The notes under the pieces: model-generated
Told to the model about the DNA's origin: nothing
Databases searched by the model: none
The model's input: only the letters and a program-made list of their open reading frames with translations
Program-made: the position numbers and the translations under genes
Assembly (NCBI GenBank): GCA_013399875.1
Contig: VXAZ01000586.1
Coordinates: 62,001-126,000, forward strand
Reading direction: 5' to 3'
Source: Gymnorhina tibicen
Lineage: Eukaryota > Chordata > Aves > Passeriformes > Artamidae
DNA length: 64,000 bases
Shown here: positions 12,301 through 27,300 of the stretch, piece after piece
Layout: each line of letters opens with the position of its first letter
Position numbering within the stretch: position 1 is the first letter of the stretch

Positions 12301-15300
12301 ACACATATGAAATACCTTGTGTGCAACTAGCAATAATGGCTGAGGTATTCATAACTATCTGTGAGATTTCAACACCTTCCCATAAAACCAATACCATGCA
12401 TGTCTGAAGTAATACTTCTTCCCAGAAACCCCTTTTCCTCCTCTGGATACAAAAGACTTGGGCATCATTCATTTTTGCACAACATTTCAGAATTGCTTAA
12501 ATACCTCAGGATGTGCAAGAGGGATTGCAGTTTAACTACACCACCACTGCATTCATACAGCAATCTTGTACCTGGTGTTTGAGTTTTGAAAGAGTTTGCA
12601 TTTGGGTCACTCCAGCAAAGATGACAAATAACATTCCTTATGAATTTTAATTGTGAAACTTTGTTCCAGTTGCAATTGCACTTTCAGAAACTCCAGGTAC
12701 ATTATTACACATACATTATTAGACTTCATAACTCTATAGAATGAAGCAAAGGTGTACAGAGTGACTGAAAGTGGACCTTGGAGAACAATCTAAAACCAAA
12801 AGCAAAGGAAACTTACAAGGACTGCAAGCCACTTAATCTTCTGATGGCCTCATTAGGTACAGTCTTCAGCTGATTGTTCTGTAGGGTTCTGTAAAAATCC
12901 ACTGTGTTAATAAAGTAAAATTTGACAACCATCTTTATCAACGGTAGAGGTAACAGAAAAGCCCATAGTCCTGTTATGGTTTCCCAGATTTCTAGTGTAT
13001 GTAAAAGCATGTAGAATTATCAAGACCAGATATCCAAAGGCAACAAAGAAACAAGAATATGGTCTATTTCAGTTTTATTTACAACACATTCATTAACAGC
13101 ATTAATTTGCAGAGAACAAGCTCTGACACAATATGCTGAAATTCTCTTGGGAACTCACTGAAGAGGTTAAACAACACTAGGACAAATTTGCTAAGAGATT
13201 ATTTTTTTTGTTTTCTTGTCGAATTATCTTATACATGCTAGAAAACACACAAACCTCTAAGTTTTCCTAAAATCACATCAATACACAATGCATTAACAAT
13301 CTAATTTACAAAGTGTGCTCACAACAAGAGCATCTTTGGGCCAAGCTGAATTAAGCTATGCTGTTGTGGGTTTCTTCAAAATTCTCTTACAGGACAATGT
13401 ATGTCATTGAGTTCTTTTATAAAGAAAATGTAAATAACCTTATAAAATCTTACTTGGTTTTGGTGCATACTGGGGTAAAAATTCAAGTAGACAAGAAAGT
13501 TAACTGTTAATTAAGACCTGATATTTAGAGCGACAAAGACCCATGTCCCAAATTTTCCCAAGAACTGCTAGAATTTCAGGCACCTCCGGTGCTGAGTATT
13601 TCAATGGATATGCCTTCAAGAGCTTTGACAATTTGCATTCAATTTACAAAATATCGTATTAAATAGTACTGTAGATGGGCAGTTCCCCAATCTGTACCCT
13701 GTTTATAATGCCTGTGTTTTTTTCTTTAAAACCTCAAGGTCTGCTATTTTTTAAAAATATCTCTGTAATTAGCTACCTATTACCCTGCTAGCATTTGGAA
13801 ATATTTACATCATCAGAAATGCTACAGTTTTCGAATAGAGGTTTTTAAAACCCCAAAAAACAAGAAAGTTTTTTTTATCCTTAGCTATGGAAAAATAATT
13901 GCCATAAAAATTCTTATCTCAGAAAGAAAAACAAAAGATTTTTTTAATAGTAAGCCATTTTCACCTAGAGAAGCATCAAACTATAGCAAGTTTTTCTATC
14001 GCCAGTAGAGAATAATTCAAACAGTGTATTAAATCTCTAAGTACTTGTACTACCTGATAATGTTAGGGCACCTGACAGAGTATGCTGAAGGGATGGAGAA
14101 CAACAAAAGCTTACATGTCCTTTTTAGGATTTTTCCTCTGATTCTTCTGCTACAAGATATACTTCAGAAACAAGTAAGTGTTCTAATAAAATGCAATAAT
14201 TATAGCTTAGTCAAGTTCATCACTGTCATCTTAACCACATCCAGCAGGTTTCGTAAAGAAAAAAAAGTTTGGAGAGCTATACTTTAGGAGGATGGAGGGC
14301 AAAAAAGTTTACAGCCTACCAGTAAACAGTCTGGCTAAGAAAGCGCACTAAGAAAGCATACAGCTAGCTATGAAGCTCTAAAACCCAATTACTTACAGAA
14401 CTTTGAGTTCTTTCAACCCGGACAAGGCCTTTGGATGGATAAAGCTAAGGTCATTGCCAGCCAGTCGCCTGGAAAAAAATTGCAATAATAATTTCAGTCA
14501 CAAAATACAGTACTTCTACAACCATCTAACTAGGAAAATCACTCCTATATCAAATTTTGCAAGCAATTATGCATTTTGCATTCAATTACGCTACATTCAC
14601 AATCTTCCAAGTTTGCAGTTATTTTACTTATTACACATTTATAACAATTAGAATGCACTACTCAGCCTCATGGATATTCTTTTGCAAATGTGCTAGAAAA
14701 AACCACACCCTAGAATGATGAAGAACCTTCTTATGGTACTAGGTTTGAAAGTGCATTTACCAACACAATCCTCTGGCTTTCAGCATTGCTCCACTGAAAC
14801 ACATGCCCTGGTACCCACGTATTTTTAAGCCATACAGCAGTTTCTAAAGAAAGTATGAAGTTAAATAAAAATAGCTAGATGCTACAGCAAAGCAGCAGAA
14901 GTCTCTACGGGAATCCCATATATGAAAATAATATTCACAAGCAAGTGGTATGTTCACTCAGTTGACAGGACACCTGCTGATATAACCAAGACATAATATT
15001 GGTAATATTTCATCTTTTTGGGCAGCTATTTGGAGGAACTTTTCAGGAAAGGAAACTCTTTTGGGGCAGGAAGAAATGGAACAGGATTCACAGCCATACA
15101 CGCTCTCTCTCAAAATGTGGTTGGTTTCAAATTTGGACTGCTAGACTTTAACACAAAGTAAATTATGAAAATCACCATGATATTAAAAGTAATAAAGACA
15201 GGAGATACTGCAGAATACAAAGCAGGAAAGCAGAAACAGCAGTCAAAACAGCTACTTCCAAACAGCTCATTCCCCCTTCACCCACTCTTTCTGTTTTTCT

Positions 15301-18300
15301 TCAATGTTTTACTTCTCCCCTGACCAGCAGATCCTGTGCAGTCCAGCCTTGGTTGAGCAGCTAATAGCTGTATTTTATCAAGGGTAAAGACAATAATGCA
15401 AAACACCTGGTAATCCGTAACTGACAAAAGATGCAAAAATTTCAGCCAAAGTATTTGCTTTCAGACTTGGTTTCATATCCAAGCTAAGCAAAAGCAATGT
15501 TGGACAAGGTTGTGCAATGAAATCATCCATGGAAATACTATGTACAATCCAATAAGTGTTAATAATTAAAAAACAATCAATGTACTTTAACAAAGGTTAC
15601 AGAATATCAAAAACCACCTCTGCTGTTACAGGGCACTGTGAAGCAAGCCAGACACAGTAAAGGGAAAATATTATTTCAAAGAGGCAAACAAAGGAAATAA
15701 CAAGAGCAACATCTAAAGTGTTAGCTTGCCAGAACATAGCAATGTTATTACATTTTTTTCTTCTCTAACTACATAAAAGAGATTACCCAAAGCATTTAAT
15801 GCTTACATAAATCTGCTTGCAACAGAATTAGTGACTTAATAAAATGCTGCCTGATAGAGAAGATGCTAGTTATCTTTATTAAATCCATTTCTCAAATGCA
15901 GATGGCTATATTTATAAACCAAAGGAGAAGAGGACAAGAACACCATGAACAAGAAGGTGACAGCAGAAGATACTACTTGTTCTTAGAAAACTGTGTTACT
16001 CCTGCTTGTTAAGGTAGACGTTGGTTTTTAGTCCTGGTATTTTCACACACCCCCCAATTGCTATGGCTCTGACATCACTACAAGCAGGCTTAAAAAAACC
16101 CCCACATCTGCTGACTGCTGAGAAAAGTTTGTCAGCATGGCTTGTGTATAACCAAACAGCTCTGAAATGAGAAGATAAATAAAAAGAATCTACGTATGCT
16201 TATTCTTGAAATCTGCAAGCAACCTCAGAATTTCAGAGCTGTGATATGATTTTTCAAATACTTTGAATTTTTAACAATAATGGAAGTTTCCAGATGGCAA
16301 CTAAACATTCCCCTACAATTCATTTTGTTGTCAGTAGCTGTCCAAATCAACGTTATTAACTTTATCTGGAGGGATGAGGAGGGAGGTTTGCAATATTTCA
16401 TATCTTTCTTTTTAACAATTTCCTAAGTTCACTGTAAACAGAAAGAAGTACTGATGAAACATGCTGGGTCTCTACAGCAGAGAGCCAGTAATCCGCAAAA
16501 CATGTTTTTGTTAAAATGTGTTTGAAACAGCATAACACAAATCTTTAAATTAAACAAAATTTAACTGAGGCTGTAGCACAGAATCATTTTGCATACAAAC
16601 ACTACTATGATTACATATTACACAATTCAAGGAGTGGCAGCCTTGGTAAATGTGTCAGGCAGCTCTGGCTGCAGCTCAGCCAAGGTTCACCGTTAATCTG
16701 GTGTGTGTGTGTGTGGCTTGTCAGGCATCTGCTCCCTCTCCCAAAGAGGCTGGGGATTATTATTTTAGCTTTAAAAAGGCTAAACTAAATACAGTTGAAT
16801 AGTCACCCCCAACCTGAATGTCACTAACAACAACCTAAAGAGCACTGGAAACAAATTACAGCTGAGCCAGGGCAAGACTTCTGTGACTTCAAGTAGTAGG
16901 ACTTTGCCTTCCTCAAGGCAACTCCTGCTTCTTCAGCCTTTTTGCAACCAACCAACAGAAAAACCCAACCCTTGCAATCAATTACATTTCCATTTCTCCA
17001 CCATCTGGCAGTGTTCCAGGAAGCGTGCAAAGGCTTTACTAACCAGTTTGCCAAATATACATTTATCATTCACATCCTAGCCTTGGGGAGTTGCTCATGA
17101 GGAGGTTCCAACTGCAGCTCTCAAGCAGGCAAAGATCAGTATATCACACAATGCTCTCAACACACTTCCCTCTGCAGCAGCATTCAGCAGCTGGAAGGAT
17201 GGAAATGTTTCTCTCTACATAACCAGGTTCATTTCAAAGAGAGAATTGAAAAATTAATAGCATACAGTATAGCACACGTACAGCATTATAAATTAGGAGG
17301 TAATTGAAATCATCCAGTCAGGTTTCCCATGTTATCTTCTTCCAGCAAGTCTTAAAAATATTTATTATTAAATATTTAAAAAGCATTTCTGTTTCTCTCA
17401 TGCACATGGTAAATGGGCTAAGGGAAATCACAGCTTCACCAAGGCCAAAACACTAGCACAACAGAAAGGGCACAACTTTCCTCTCCTTACAGCAAGACTC
17501 ACTATCCTGCTTGAGAGCAGTCCTGGAAATTTCTGCTCTGTGATGGGACAACTTCACATTGCCACAAAGCAGCACCTGAAGGCAGCCCTACATTTACACT
17601 GTCAAGGGCTGAGTACCCATCCTTCCCTTCATTCTGAGTGGAAATGGTTACAGAGACCTGATCAGAAAGTCCATCTGTTGCCACTGAGCCAAGGTACATC
17701 ACCATTAATTAGAGCTCTTTCTCCAAAAGGCAGCAGGCTGCAAAACAGATTCACCCACAAAGACAGTAAAAACTGAATTAAACAGACAATTGTAAAGTGT
17801 TCTGCCATGCTAGAAGGCCACAAAAAACCTTATTTGCTATCTCTTACTTCTCAGGGTACAGACGCAGGCATCATATGAAGTGGGATGAAAATGTGTTCAC
17901 ACCGACCATGAGTTTTTCTGCTAACTCAGTCCTGACTCCCTTGTTTGGAGACTCTGCCAAGGACTGCAGGTATCTGGAATAAGTGCATCTGAGTTAAACC
18001 TTGGAGGTTTCTGCAGTGGAGTCACAGCTGTAATGTATGGCTACAGTAGATATCTTTCTTCTAGGTGGGCAATCTTGTAATTGCTTAGCATTAAATGTTG
18101 TAGTCTTCTATTTTTATTTTAAAAATAAAAATTGAGTGTTTTAATGGTAAATTTGAATGAAATTTACAGAATCAATTTCAGCATAAGCAGGATAACAGTA
18201 GGACACAGAACAAAATACTTTTGCTGGCCTGCCATACAGAGGTGAGCAATATCCTTTAATCATTATTTTAAGTGACACAGTAAATGCTCTCCAGATGTGG

Positions 18301-21300
18301 AGGACACCTTACTGTTATTACAGACACCAGGATACAATGTGGCTGAAGACTAGCCTTTCATGGTGTCTCATTCCCAGAGTATACAGCAAGCCCAGTTCCT
18401 TGCACTGAAACTGAAGCTAATACTGTTTTCTCTCTTTTGGGAAATTAAAACTTTTGCAATTATGCATCTGGCAACCCAGCTCTATGTTAACCAAGCCAAG
18501 TTAATCACTGGTGTCACTCCAAAAACAGGGAGGGTGTCCCAAGGATACATTTTTACCTGTAACAATTAAAACCATCACTCTTATTATGACAGGACGCAAT
18601 AAAACTTCTTGGAAACCTCTCTCTTTGTCTTGCATACCAGATAGTAGTGAACCTTAGGATACTTGAGCAAAGAGTTTCATCTCCTTCTGTCCATCTGAAG
18701 ATCTTATGCTCATACAGAAAATGTTTTTGCTGTGGATTTTGGGTTGATTTTTCTTTTCCTCTTGGTGGTATTCTGGGATGCTTCTAACCTTTTGTCTATC
18801 TTGTCTCTGATAAAAATATAATGGCTGCATTCTCCACAGATCAAATTCAAATAGTGACACAGACTGCAATCCTGACATGCCATAATAAACCATCTGATTT
18901 ATTATTTTTACTTCTACATTAGCTGCTTTGTCTTAAGACCCAAGACTCCTATTTCAAGGTTTAGTCAAGCCTGAACCTTCCACATCCATCACTGTCCCTC
19001 TGCCCAGCCAACAGCTTCTTTTAGCTATCCAATTTTTACATACCTATTTTCATTCTATTGGAAAACATTCCATTGCTTCTCCACCTGTATTTTTGCAAAC
19101 TCTAGTTTTTGTGCTGTCTTACATTGAAGTATTCTACTATCTTTACATGCCTGTCCCTAACTTCCACTTTTTCTGGGTTCTCTGTGTTTCCCAAATACAA
19201 ACTTGAATTTTACTTGAAGTTCTCCCACAACAGAAGTAATCTTGAAAATGATAACTTAATCCATGATCCACTTAATCTTGAAATAGATAACTTAATCCAT
19301 GATGCCCAGCAAGTGTTTCCTCAAACCTAAAAAAGAGCTTCAGTTTCCATCTGTGCCAAAATAGCAGTCACTTTGGAACAGAATTCTGTTTTTCTTAACA
19401 GATGATGCATATTTATGTGCTACAATTTATTAATCAAGGTTTGGAACTTTACAGGAGAGGTACAGTCATTTGCAGGAAAATACAGGGTTTCACTGCAACC
19501 CTCATGCTGGGGTGGATGCCCTGCCTGGTGAGGGCACACGCCTCTGCAGACAGTTCCTACCCAAGATGGGCAGCTGCAGAAAGGGAGAAGCTGGTAAAAG
19601 ACTAAACGTGGCTATGCTTATCTGTGAGTAGCAAACAGCCCCTTTGGGACTTTTTTCAGCTGCAGCCTGCTGAACTGCTGGGAAGCCAATCTATTGCCTA
19701 CAGGTTACTCCAAATTCCTCCACACCAATTTAACAAAACTAAATGGATACTGTATTCCGCTGCTGCTAATGGGAAATGCATTTGTCGCCTCATTTTCTTG
19801 CAGTCGTTTTACTATTATAGATATAACCTCAACCATGATTTATAAAATTGTGAGTACGTACACCAAGACACATCATGACTGAAGAAAGAGGACTGTAACT
19901 ACAACCAACACTGAAACTGCACCAACTCCACTTCTTGTCATGATCTTTCCCTTTCCAGCATTTACAGCTTTCTCAAAGTTATACTGAACTTTAAGATAAT
20001 TGCTCGTTTTCAAAATGCATTTCTGGTCTGAAAAGCTAAAATATCTAAGTAAACTAAACAGACTGATTAAAAAGTCTAAAGCTCGTTCATAAGTTCTATG
20101 GGTAAATTGTCAGAAAGAGTCACCAGCATCTACCACAAGACAAAATACGCTCTACGATAATGCTTTATATGGACTACCAAAGATTTTTTTTTAAAAACAG
20201 GAAAATAAATTACTATGGATTTTCAGGAAAGCAAGCATTCACAACCATGCAAAATATGCTCTATCCTTTCATTTTCAAGCAGTATCTGTATTAGGGCAAG
20301 ACCTCCTTTAAGTAGAAAGCTGCAATACATGCACCGAAAGAAGTAATATAACATAAAACAATTATTATACACTATGAGTTGTTGAAACAAGCAGCCTTTG
20401 TAATCTCAACTAGTATTCTGCAGCAAAAAATGTCAAGTTTGGATAAATTTTTTAACATGGACATATATGTCATAAACATAAGCAACAATACCATGGTGTC
20501 TTGAAATCTGGTTAAAACCTAGTCTACAGCAAAAATGCTGAGTTGTTGCAGAAAGCAATTTTGATTCCTCTCACCTCCAAAGCAAAATGCAGAAAATATT
20601 TTATAAAATACATTCTCTTCTCCCTACTTGCCTTTGCACATCTTGTACTATGTTGTGGTAAATTTGCTTTGCTTTACCATAGGCCAGATAGACCCTTCAC
20701 TTGATACCTATCTAACACTCAGGTAATAATGCATTTTACTTACCTAGTATGTACAGCAGAGACACAGAGATGAAAGCCACCAAGTTTGGTTTTGATTACC
20801 TGGGATGCAACAATTCAATTAACTACAGATTTGTGCTTTTAGCAGATACTGCTATTTGGATGCTCAGAAGGTTTCCAAGATCATGAAATATGTTAATGGT
20901 CAGACATGAGAGGGTGAAAAAACTGCTGCTGATATAGTAAATCCTCAAAGTTGCTTTGGTCTGTTCACACAGCCTTGTCTCTTGTCCTGGCATTTATTGG
21001 CTATCCAGGCATGGGATCTTTGAATGAACATGCATCTAGCAAGTGACATTGCAAAATGGGGAAGTGGATTAAGTCTACATATATTTGGCAATTAAACTTC
21101 TGTTACTGGTTTTCTAACCACTTTAGATACATACTGGGTAAATGCAAGACCCAGGTTCTGCAGACACCTTCACAATGAATGACCTTAGAGAAATTGAGCT
21201 AATTTTCAGTATGATTCTTTGATTTAGTTTAGGTCGATGGTTAACCTTCTTCCAGCTGAAATAAAAGCAAATATTTTAACAGAATCATCTGGAATTTTAC

Positions 21301-24300
21301 TTTTATATAAGAAGGGCAGGAAAAAGAACTTTACCAGTGTCTGGTTACTATTTCTGTGCCAGGATATCTGCCAAGGCTAATTAGGCAAGAGTACCTCTGT
21401 ACTAACAAAAAAAATACAAAGTACAAACATCCAAGCAGAGGGGAGGAAAGGAAGTAAAAGAATGACATCACCATGTCTTCTTACGGTAACATACAGCATC
21501 ATACTATGAAACTATGATGACAGAATATACTCAATTACTTTCTGAGAGGATAAGGCATTTACCTTCAACATACAGGAATAATTTTTTCTCTCTTTTTATC
21601 TAAGGTTTTTGTAGAGCTCACGTGATGACTCTTGAGACTCCAGCCTCAAATTGGCTACCTGATCACTCACACACATACATCTTTTGTTCCATACTCCAAT
21701 TTCTGAATCTGAAACCAAAAGGAGGAGGAGGAGGAGGACTGCATGGTACAAGCACCATTTGGAGAATTGTACTTGGAAAGACACAGCTTGAGAGCTTCTC
21801 AAGCTACTGCTCAGCCTCCAGAAGCTTCTTATCTGGTTTATACCTTCAGACAGCCCCAACCTGGCAACTGAGGCAGCATAATAAATAAGGCTTGTAAGAC
21901 TGGTCTTGAAGTGTAACACTGCGAAGTTCAGCCTTCAGGCCATTTAGCTAAGCCAGCTTCTGTGTGTGTGTGCATATGAACAGAACACTGAAACTCAAAA
22001 AAAACGACAGGTAAGGAAAAAGTTTTGTTGTCCTCTAAAAGTACTTGCAGCAGAATAACCAGTTTTGGGATCCTTATACACAACCATGCCAACTTTGGAA
22101 ATTAACGTGTAGAAACAGAATCTGGAAAGAAAGAAACTTCCTCATTTTCTGAAAAACAATGGAATTTACTCAACCTACTAGCATCTATCCCCATAAACAG
22201 GAAAAAACATGCAACTGTCAAGCAGAGCAAGAACCTTCTAAGCTACAGAAATATTATTCTTTTATCAGCATGATTGAAACTCATCCAGAATCAAATTGAT
22301 TTAGGACTCACAGAGATAAGAAAGCACTAATTAAACACAGGTTGGCCAACATGTTTTTAAACATCATTTAGCATTTAATGCAGACCAAGTAAGTGATGTT
22401 TAAAAATATCTTAGCTGACTGTGGTTAATTCTACTTGGGAGTCTTTGCCTAAAGGTTTGTCTTGACTAGAATTTGAAGGTGCAAGTTACAACATGCTGAC
22501 GCTTTCTAAAGCTCTGGTGCACACAAGGCAGCAAGCATTTCTAATGTGAGCTGGCTGGTCAAGTTGTTAGGTTTTTAACTTGCCACCACACGAGAAATCT
22601 ACACCTTGCATTTTTTTCATTAAAACTTTACCTCTTGGAATTCAGGCTGGAGCAACTGAGGAAATCACCTCCTCCAGCTGTTCAAATAGTCAGAGCTGGT
22701 AGATCGATGAAGGGCACTCATTAGCTTCCAACCCAACTTCATATGGCTATTTTTGAAAGACCAACAGCCAGTATCTACACTGGCTGCCTCTGTAAAAAAG
22801 CAGCTGAAGAAAGATCTCTGCCTGTTCCTCTGACTCTGCCGGTGGGGCTGAATGGACAGAGATGGGACAGTAATGTCTCCAATCATGCCAGCCTGTTTTA
22901 CAAGAGGATGTTTAACCACAGTTTTAGTTATCGCATGTGAGCTAACACAAGGCATCAGGACAACATGAAGATTCATCCTTACCTTCTCTACTCAAAACAA
23001 GTCCTTCATCTCCAGCTTCTAACTATAAACCTTGGGACTTCTCACATATATAAAAGAGAAAAGAATTGCACCATCTCATCAACATTAGAACACTACCTTG
23101 AAAATACTGCTTTTAAAAGGCCTAGCACTGAAGGACAAGGCAAGTCTTTCCACCAAGTGTTCCACAGCCAGGTGAGGAAAGACACAGCATCCTAAACTAA
23201 CAGCCCAGCCTTGCATAACTCCAAGACATGTCTTATTCATAAAACTCAGGTAATAAAAAGGACATTTCCCCTCCCCTGCTGAAGATACTTCCCCTCCCTG
23301 CCCAAGGATAATACAACTTGGTGCTGATGGAGAAATTAGAAGGAAGGGTACCATCTAAATTACAAACTGAAACAGATACTACAAAAACAAGCAGCTGTGC
23401 CATTTCAGCCAGGTGGTCATCTTCAGCTGCAGTCAAGAGGGAAAATAACTCTAGCCATTTCCCTTGCAGATACTTCCTGATTAAAACCTTATGGCAAAAA
23501 CCCACCTCATTTTCACTGCTAGTATACATTTTAACTATTCCTTCTGTTCCTAAAATATACTTTGTCAATTAAAAGCCATGATCAGAGACTCTGGCTGGGG
23601 AGGAAAGATGAGGAGACATTTAAGCAAGACCTTTTAAGACTTGTAATCAACATGGATATAATTAAATAGTCGAGCAAATAGTCTCACTATTTCTTTTCTT
23701 GCAAAAATTAGTTGCACGTGTGTGGTCTCTTGTTCACTGTTTATTCATCTCTCAAAAAGCAGACTAGCATTGTGTTTCAGAAAAGAGAAAACTTTTATTG
23801 ATCTAAGTCTTCCTTTTATTACTTTATTTCCCCAACCATTTTCAACCAGCCATTAAATAAAGTCTGTAAGAAAGTTTTGCCCTTGCCTGATAAAAAAACC
23901 AGTATCTGAAGGTAGCATCACAGGAGAGAGACTATTTCATATAATGTATGAGCAAAAAACAAAAACACAACAGATCTTGGTATCAGTACACATCTGGAAA
24001 TTAATCGAGCACTCATGTCTGTTGGTGCTTTCAGGAAGGATTTTTTTCCTTGCAGTATTACTGGGTGTGATATGGTTTTTATACCCACCAGTTGAAGAGT
24101 AGGGAGCACCCTCCCTAACCCTTGTTGGAGAAGGTCAGGGCCCTGCCCCGAGGCCGATTGGTTGGGAAATTACCTGTGCTCCCCTTTGGACAATCACACC
24201 CTTCTGTCACAAGTAACCTACAGACAGACATGGAACAGACTGCAGTCCTCTGCTTCTCACATGGACCAGCAGCCAGACAGCTAAAAGCTTATCATCTAAA

Positions 24301-27300
24301 TCTTGCCCATGAGCGCAGCGCAAATAAGTTGACAACATTCTAAAGGGTTAAGAGTGGAAATCAAAACAAGCTTAAAAGGTCATTAAGTCAAAGATACTTC
24401 TGCTTTATTGGAGTGATTCAGGTTTCTGAAGACAGACTGGAAAACTGGCCAAGAATAAAAATCATTTTGATTTTGCCTTCCTCAATAAGAGACTGCCTTT
24501 TAAATTAATCTAGCAGATCATTCACAAATAGAGTGTAAAATTCTTCAAACTACTTTAGATAACTTTAAATATTGGAAGGGACTGCCACCTTTTAAAAGGC
24601 CATCAAAACATAACCCAACCTGGATACTTTAGTTAAAAATTCACACTGGAAAATGGTTTCTACTTTTTAAAAACACTGCATTATCTAGTTATATTTTCCT
24701 CTTCTAGCTTTTTATAACTACTTCAAGGTGTGGTTAGAAAACCATGGCCAAGTTCTCCAAGAATTTTTAGTTTCCATATCATGTTCAGGCTGCAGCATAT
24801 TTACATTAGCATTTTCTGAAGAATACACATCATTAACTGCTAAAGCAAAACCCTTGGTGGTCTGCTTCTCCCTGACTCTGACCATTGCCATTTCAATAGT
24901 TTGCAAATTACTTCCAGATGGGTATCAGTTACACAGACATGGAGAATTTTTATAACATTTATAAATAGTGCTAGAATCCTGCAGACATATGGTAAGTGTG
25001 CTATGTAGTGACATGCATGACGAGGCTGTGAATGAGGGTACACAGAGCACTCAACCCAGTGGGCGGATTCTGCCCATAGACAAGTTGAAATCCCTTTGCT
25101 TGTACCTGTGAGTAATATTCCGATAGGACACCATCTCAAAGTTACAAAATCCCAGATTATTCCTGCAAATTTGATACTTTGCTGGGGAGTCAGTTGCCTA
25201 AACATGGCCATTTAGTGCCATTTCAGATGTCCTCTTCCACCTGGCATCACCTGCCATTCACGGCACCCACTGGTTTCCCATCTGTGTCAGACCTGTCAGT
25301 CTGGTGTGGGTGTCTTGGATAACCCAGAACATCTAAAAACAGCCTGGGATGCATACTTGAAGCACCCAATTTGCTTCCTCTTTGGTGATGCAGAAGGCAC
25401 TTTTGAATCCAGCAGGCAGCTGTTCCAAGTCTGGTACTCTGCTTCTTTCACTAGTATTCATTTTCAGATTCCAAAAATTATCCTCTGAAGTCTCTCCAGA
25501 CTACCGAATAATTCATTTCATTGAAGAAATGACAACCCCCATTTTAAGTGTCTCCTACTGCACTTTTTAATGTCAGCCTCTCCATACATGCAACTCAGTT
25601 GCCTAAATAACACGTTCTAATTGCCTCCAATTTCCATTCAATTAAATTCTATGACACTATTTTGCAACATTAATTAGCAAACTCTGCCAAGGGCTAATCA
25701 AACACAGCGCTTGACAATGGTAGGGCTAAGGCATGGTATTAAGATAAAGGTGTCTGGGGCTGTCTCCTTGATGGAGACCTCCTAGAGTCCATGCTGGTGT
25801 GGGTACTTACTGCATTTCCCATTAGTTTGTAGGATTTTCATTTGCTTTAGACACATAATTCTTGGGAGAACTTCTCAATGAAAAGTCACTTCTAGCACAG
25901 ATTCCAACACCACTTTAAGTCTTTAAATTATTTTTCTTTGGCATGGAGACTAACTCCCAGGTTTGCGTGCTGAAAAAGCTACTTTGCTAGTGCCTGGCAG
26001 TCAGAATTTGGATCTGTTCAACTATAAATAAAAGCCAGGAAGAAACTCTGACAATGATAGAAAGGAAAAATTGTGGTTGTACAGTAGGAAGTACAAGAGT
26101 TCAGTTGTTCCTGTACATAACGAGCAAAAATAAAGAATGAAATATTTTTGTACCCCATCCCACAGAGAAAAAGGAACAGGGAGAACAAAGTAGAAATGTG
26201 TCATATCTGGTGCTGGTCATTTCTACTAAGGAGGAAAGCTGCTTTTGTTTGAAACTGCTTTATTATATTCCCATTTAAGAACAACTTGAACTGAAAAAGG
26301 GAATCTGGAGTTGACTTGTGGTTTTGGGTTTTTTTTCCCCAGAAGCTGGTTTAACACATCAGGTAAGCATGCTAAGAATGATTTAAAGTTTCTCGGTGTT
26401 CACACATAATTCTGAGCTTAATGCTAGCCCATTTTTTTTTTCAAACTGAAAACCTGGAATTTAGAGGGACAATGAAGTACATGTAGCAAATGGCTCTTAG
26501 GCAATAGGCACAACAGATGATGGCTGAAGGCTCTGCCTTTCCTCTTTACCTCCTGATACACCCCAAGGTTTATGAAGTTACACAATATTGCTTAATTACT
26601 TATTGGGAAAAAAATTGAAGTCTCCCACAGTCATCTACGTTGGAAAAACAGAATCGTTTGAGTTTTTCAACTTCTGGTGTGAAATATGCCTATGAAGAAT
26701 TAAAATAAAAAAAGGGGGTTACAAATCCAGTCTAACAAAACATACAGACATACAGAAGCACATATGATAAAGCACTTATGGAATGCTGACTAGTATATAT
26801 TCTGAAGCCTTCCTAAGCCTCTTTTTTTCCAATTAACTACTCATGCCATAGAGCCTTTCTTAAATTCTGTCAATTACACAAGTGCACCATCTGAAAACCT
26901 ATTTTTCTTCATATAGCATTCTTGACTATATCACAGATTTAGGCAATACCTAAAATCAGAGGGAATAAACCAGAACCTGTTAAACATTAAATAAGATATC
27001 ACACACAATTTATTCGACATAAATAAACTCAACTGCACTTCACAGTTGTACTGACCTGAGTCAAAACTATTTAAGAACCACGTAAAATGGAGTTATTTAA
27101 GTGCATTAGTAATGGTAGCTGCTACATTACCAGGATATAAGAGAGATCAAAATTCTAAGGAGAGGTGGAACACCTTATTAAAGCAACCAGTGAGGCTGAG
27201 ATGCAAAGAAGAAGCTTTCAGGAACTCAAGTCTTTCTTCAGAAGCAAGAAATCCATCTCTTATCAATTTCTCAGTATCTTTGTTCCAGTGAGGTGAGGTG

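Larger units (their letters stand above)
3519..12816 (-). other. LGR4: LGR4 intron 4 (9.3 kb)
   Basis: It is bounded by the exon 4 donor GTAAGT and the exon 5 acceptor. It holds an LTR fragment (about 4253-4350), a 16-bp tandem duplication (5077-5111), an octamer-like dyad (10702-10726) and a SINE (10989-11120). The rest is AT-rich single-copy-looking DNA with no supportable gene. The longest open frames here (109-112 codons at most) show no domains. Confidence 0.88.

Noticed and set aside
24090..24350. GC-richer patch with ATTGGTTGGG as a possible intronic promoter
   Set aside because: CpG density is low, there is no exon with a donor site nearby and no second promoter element.
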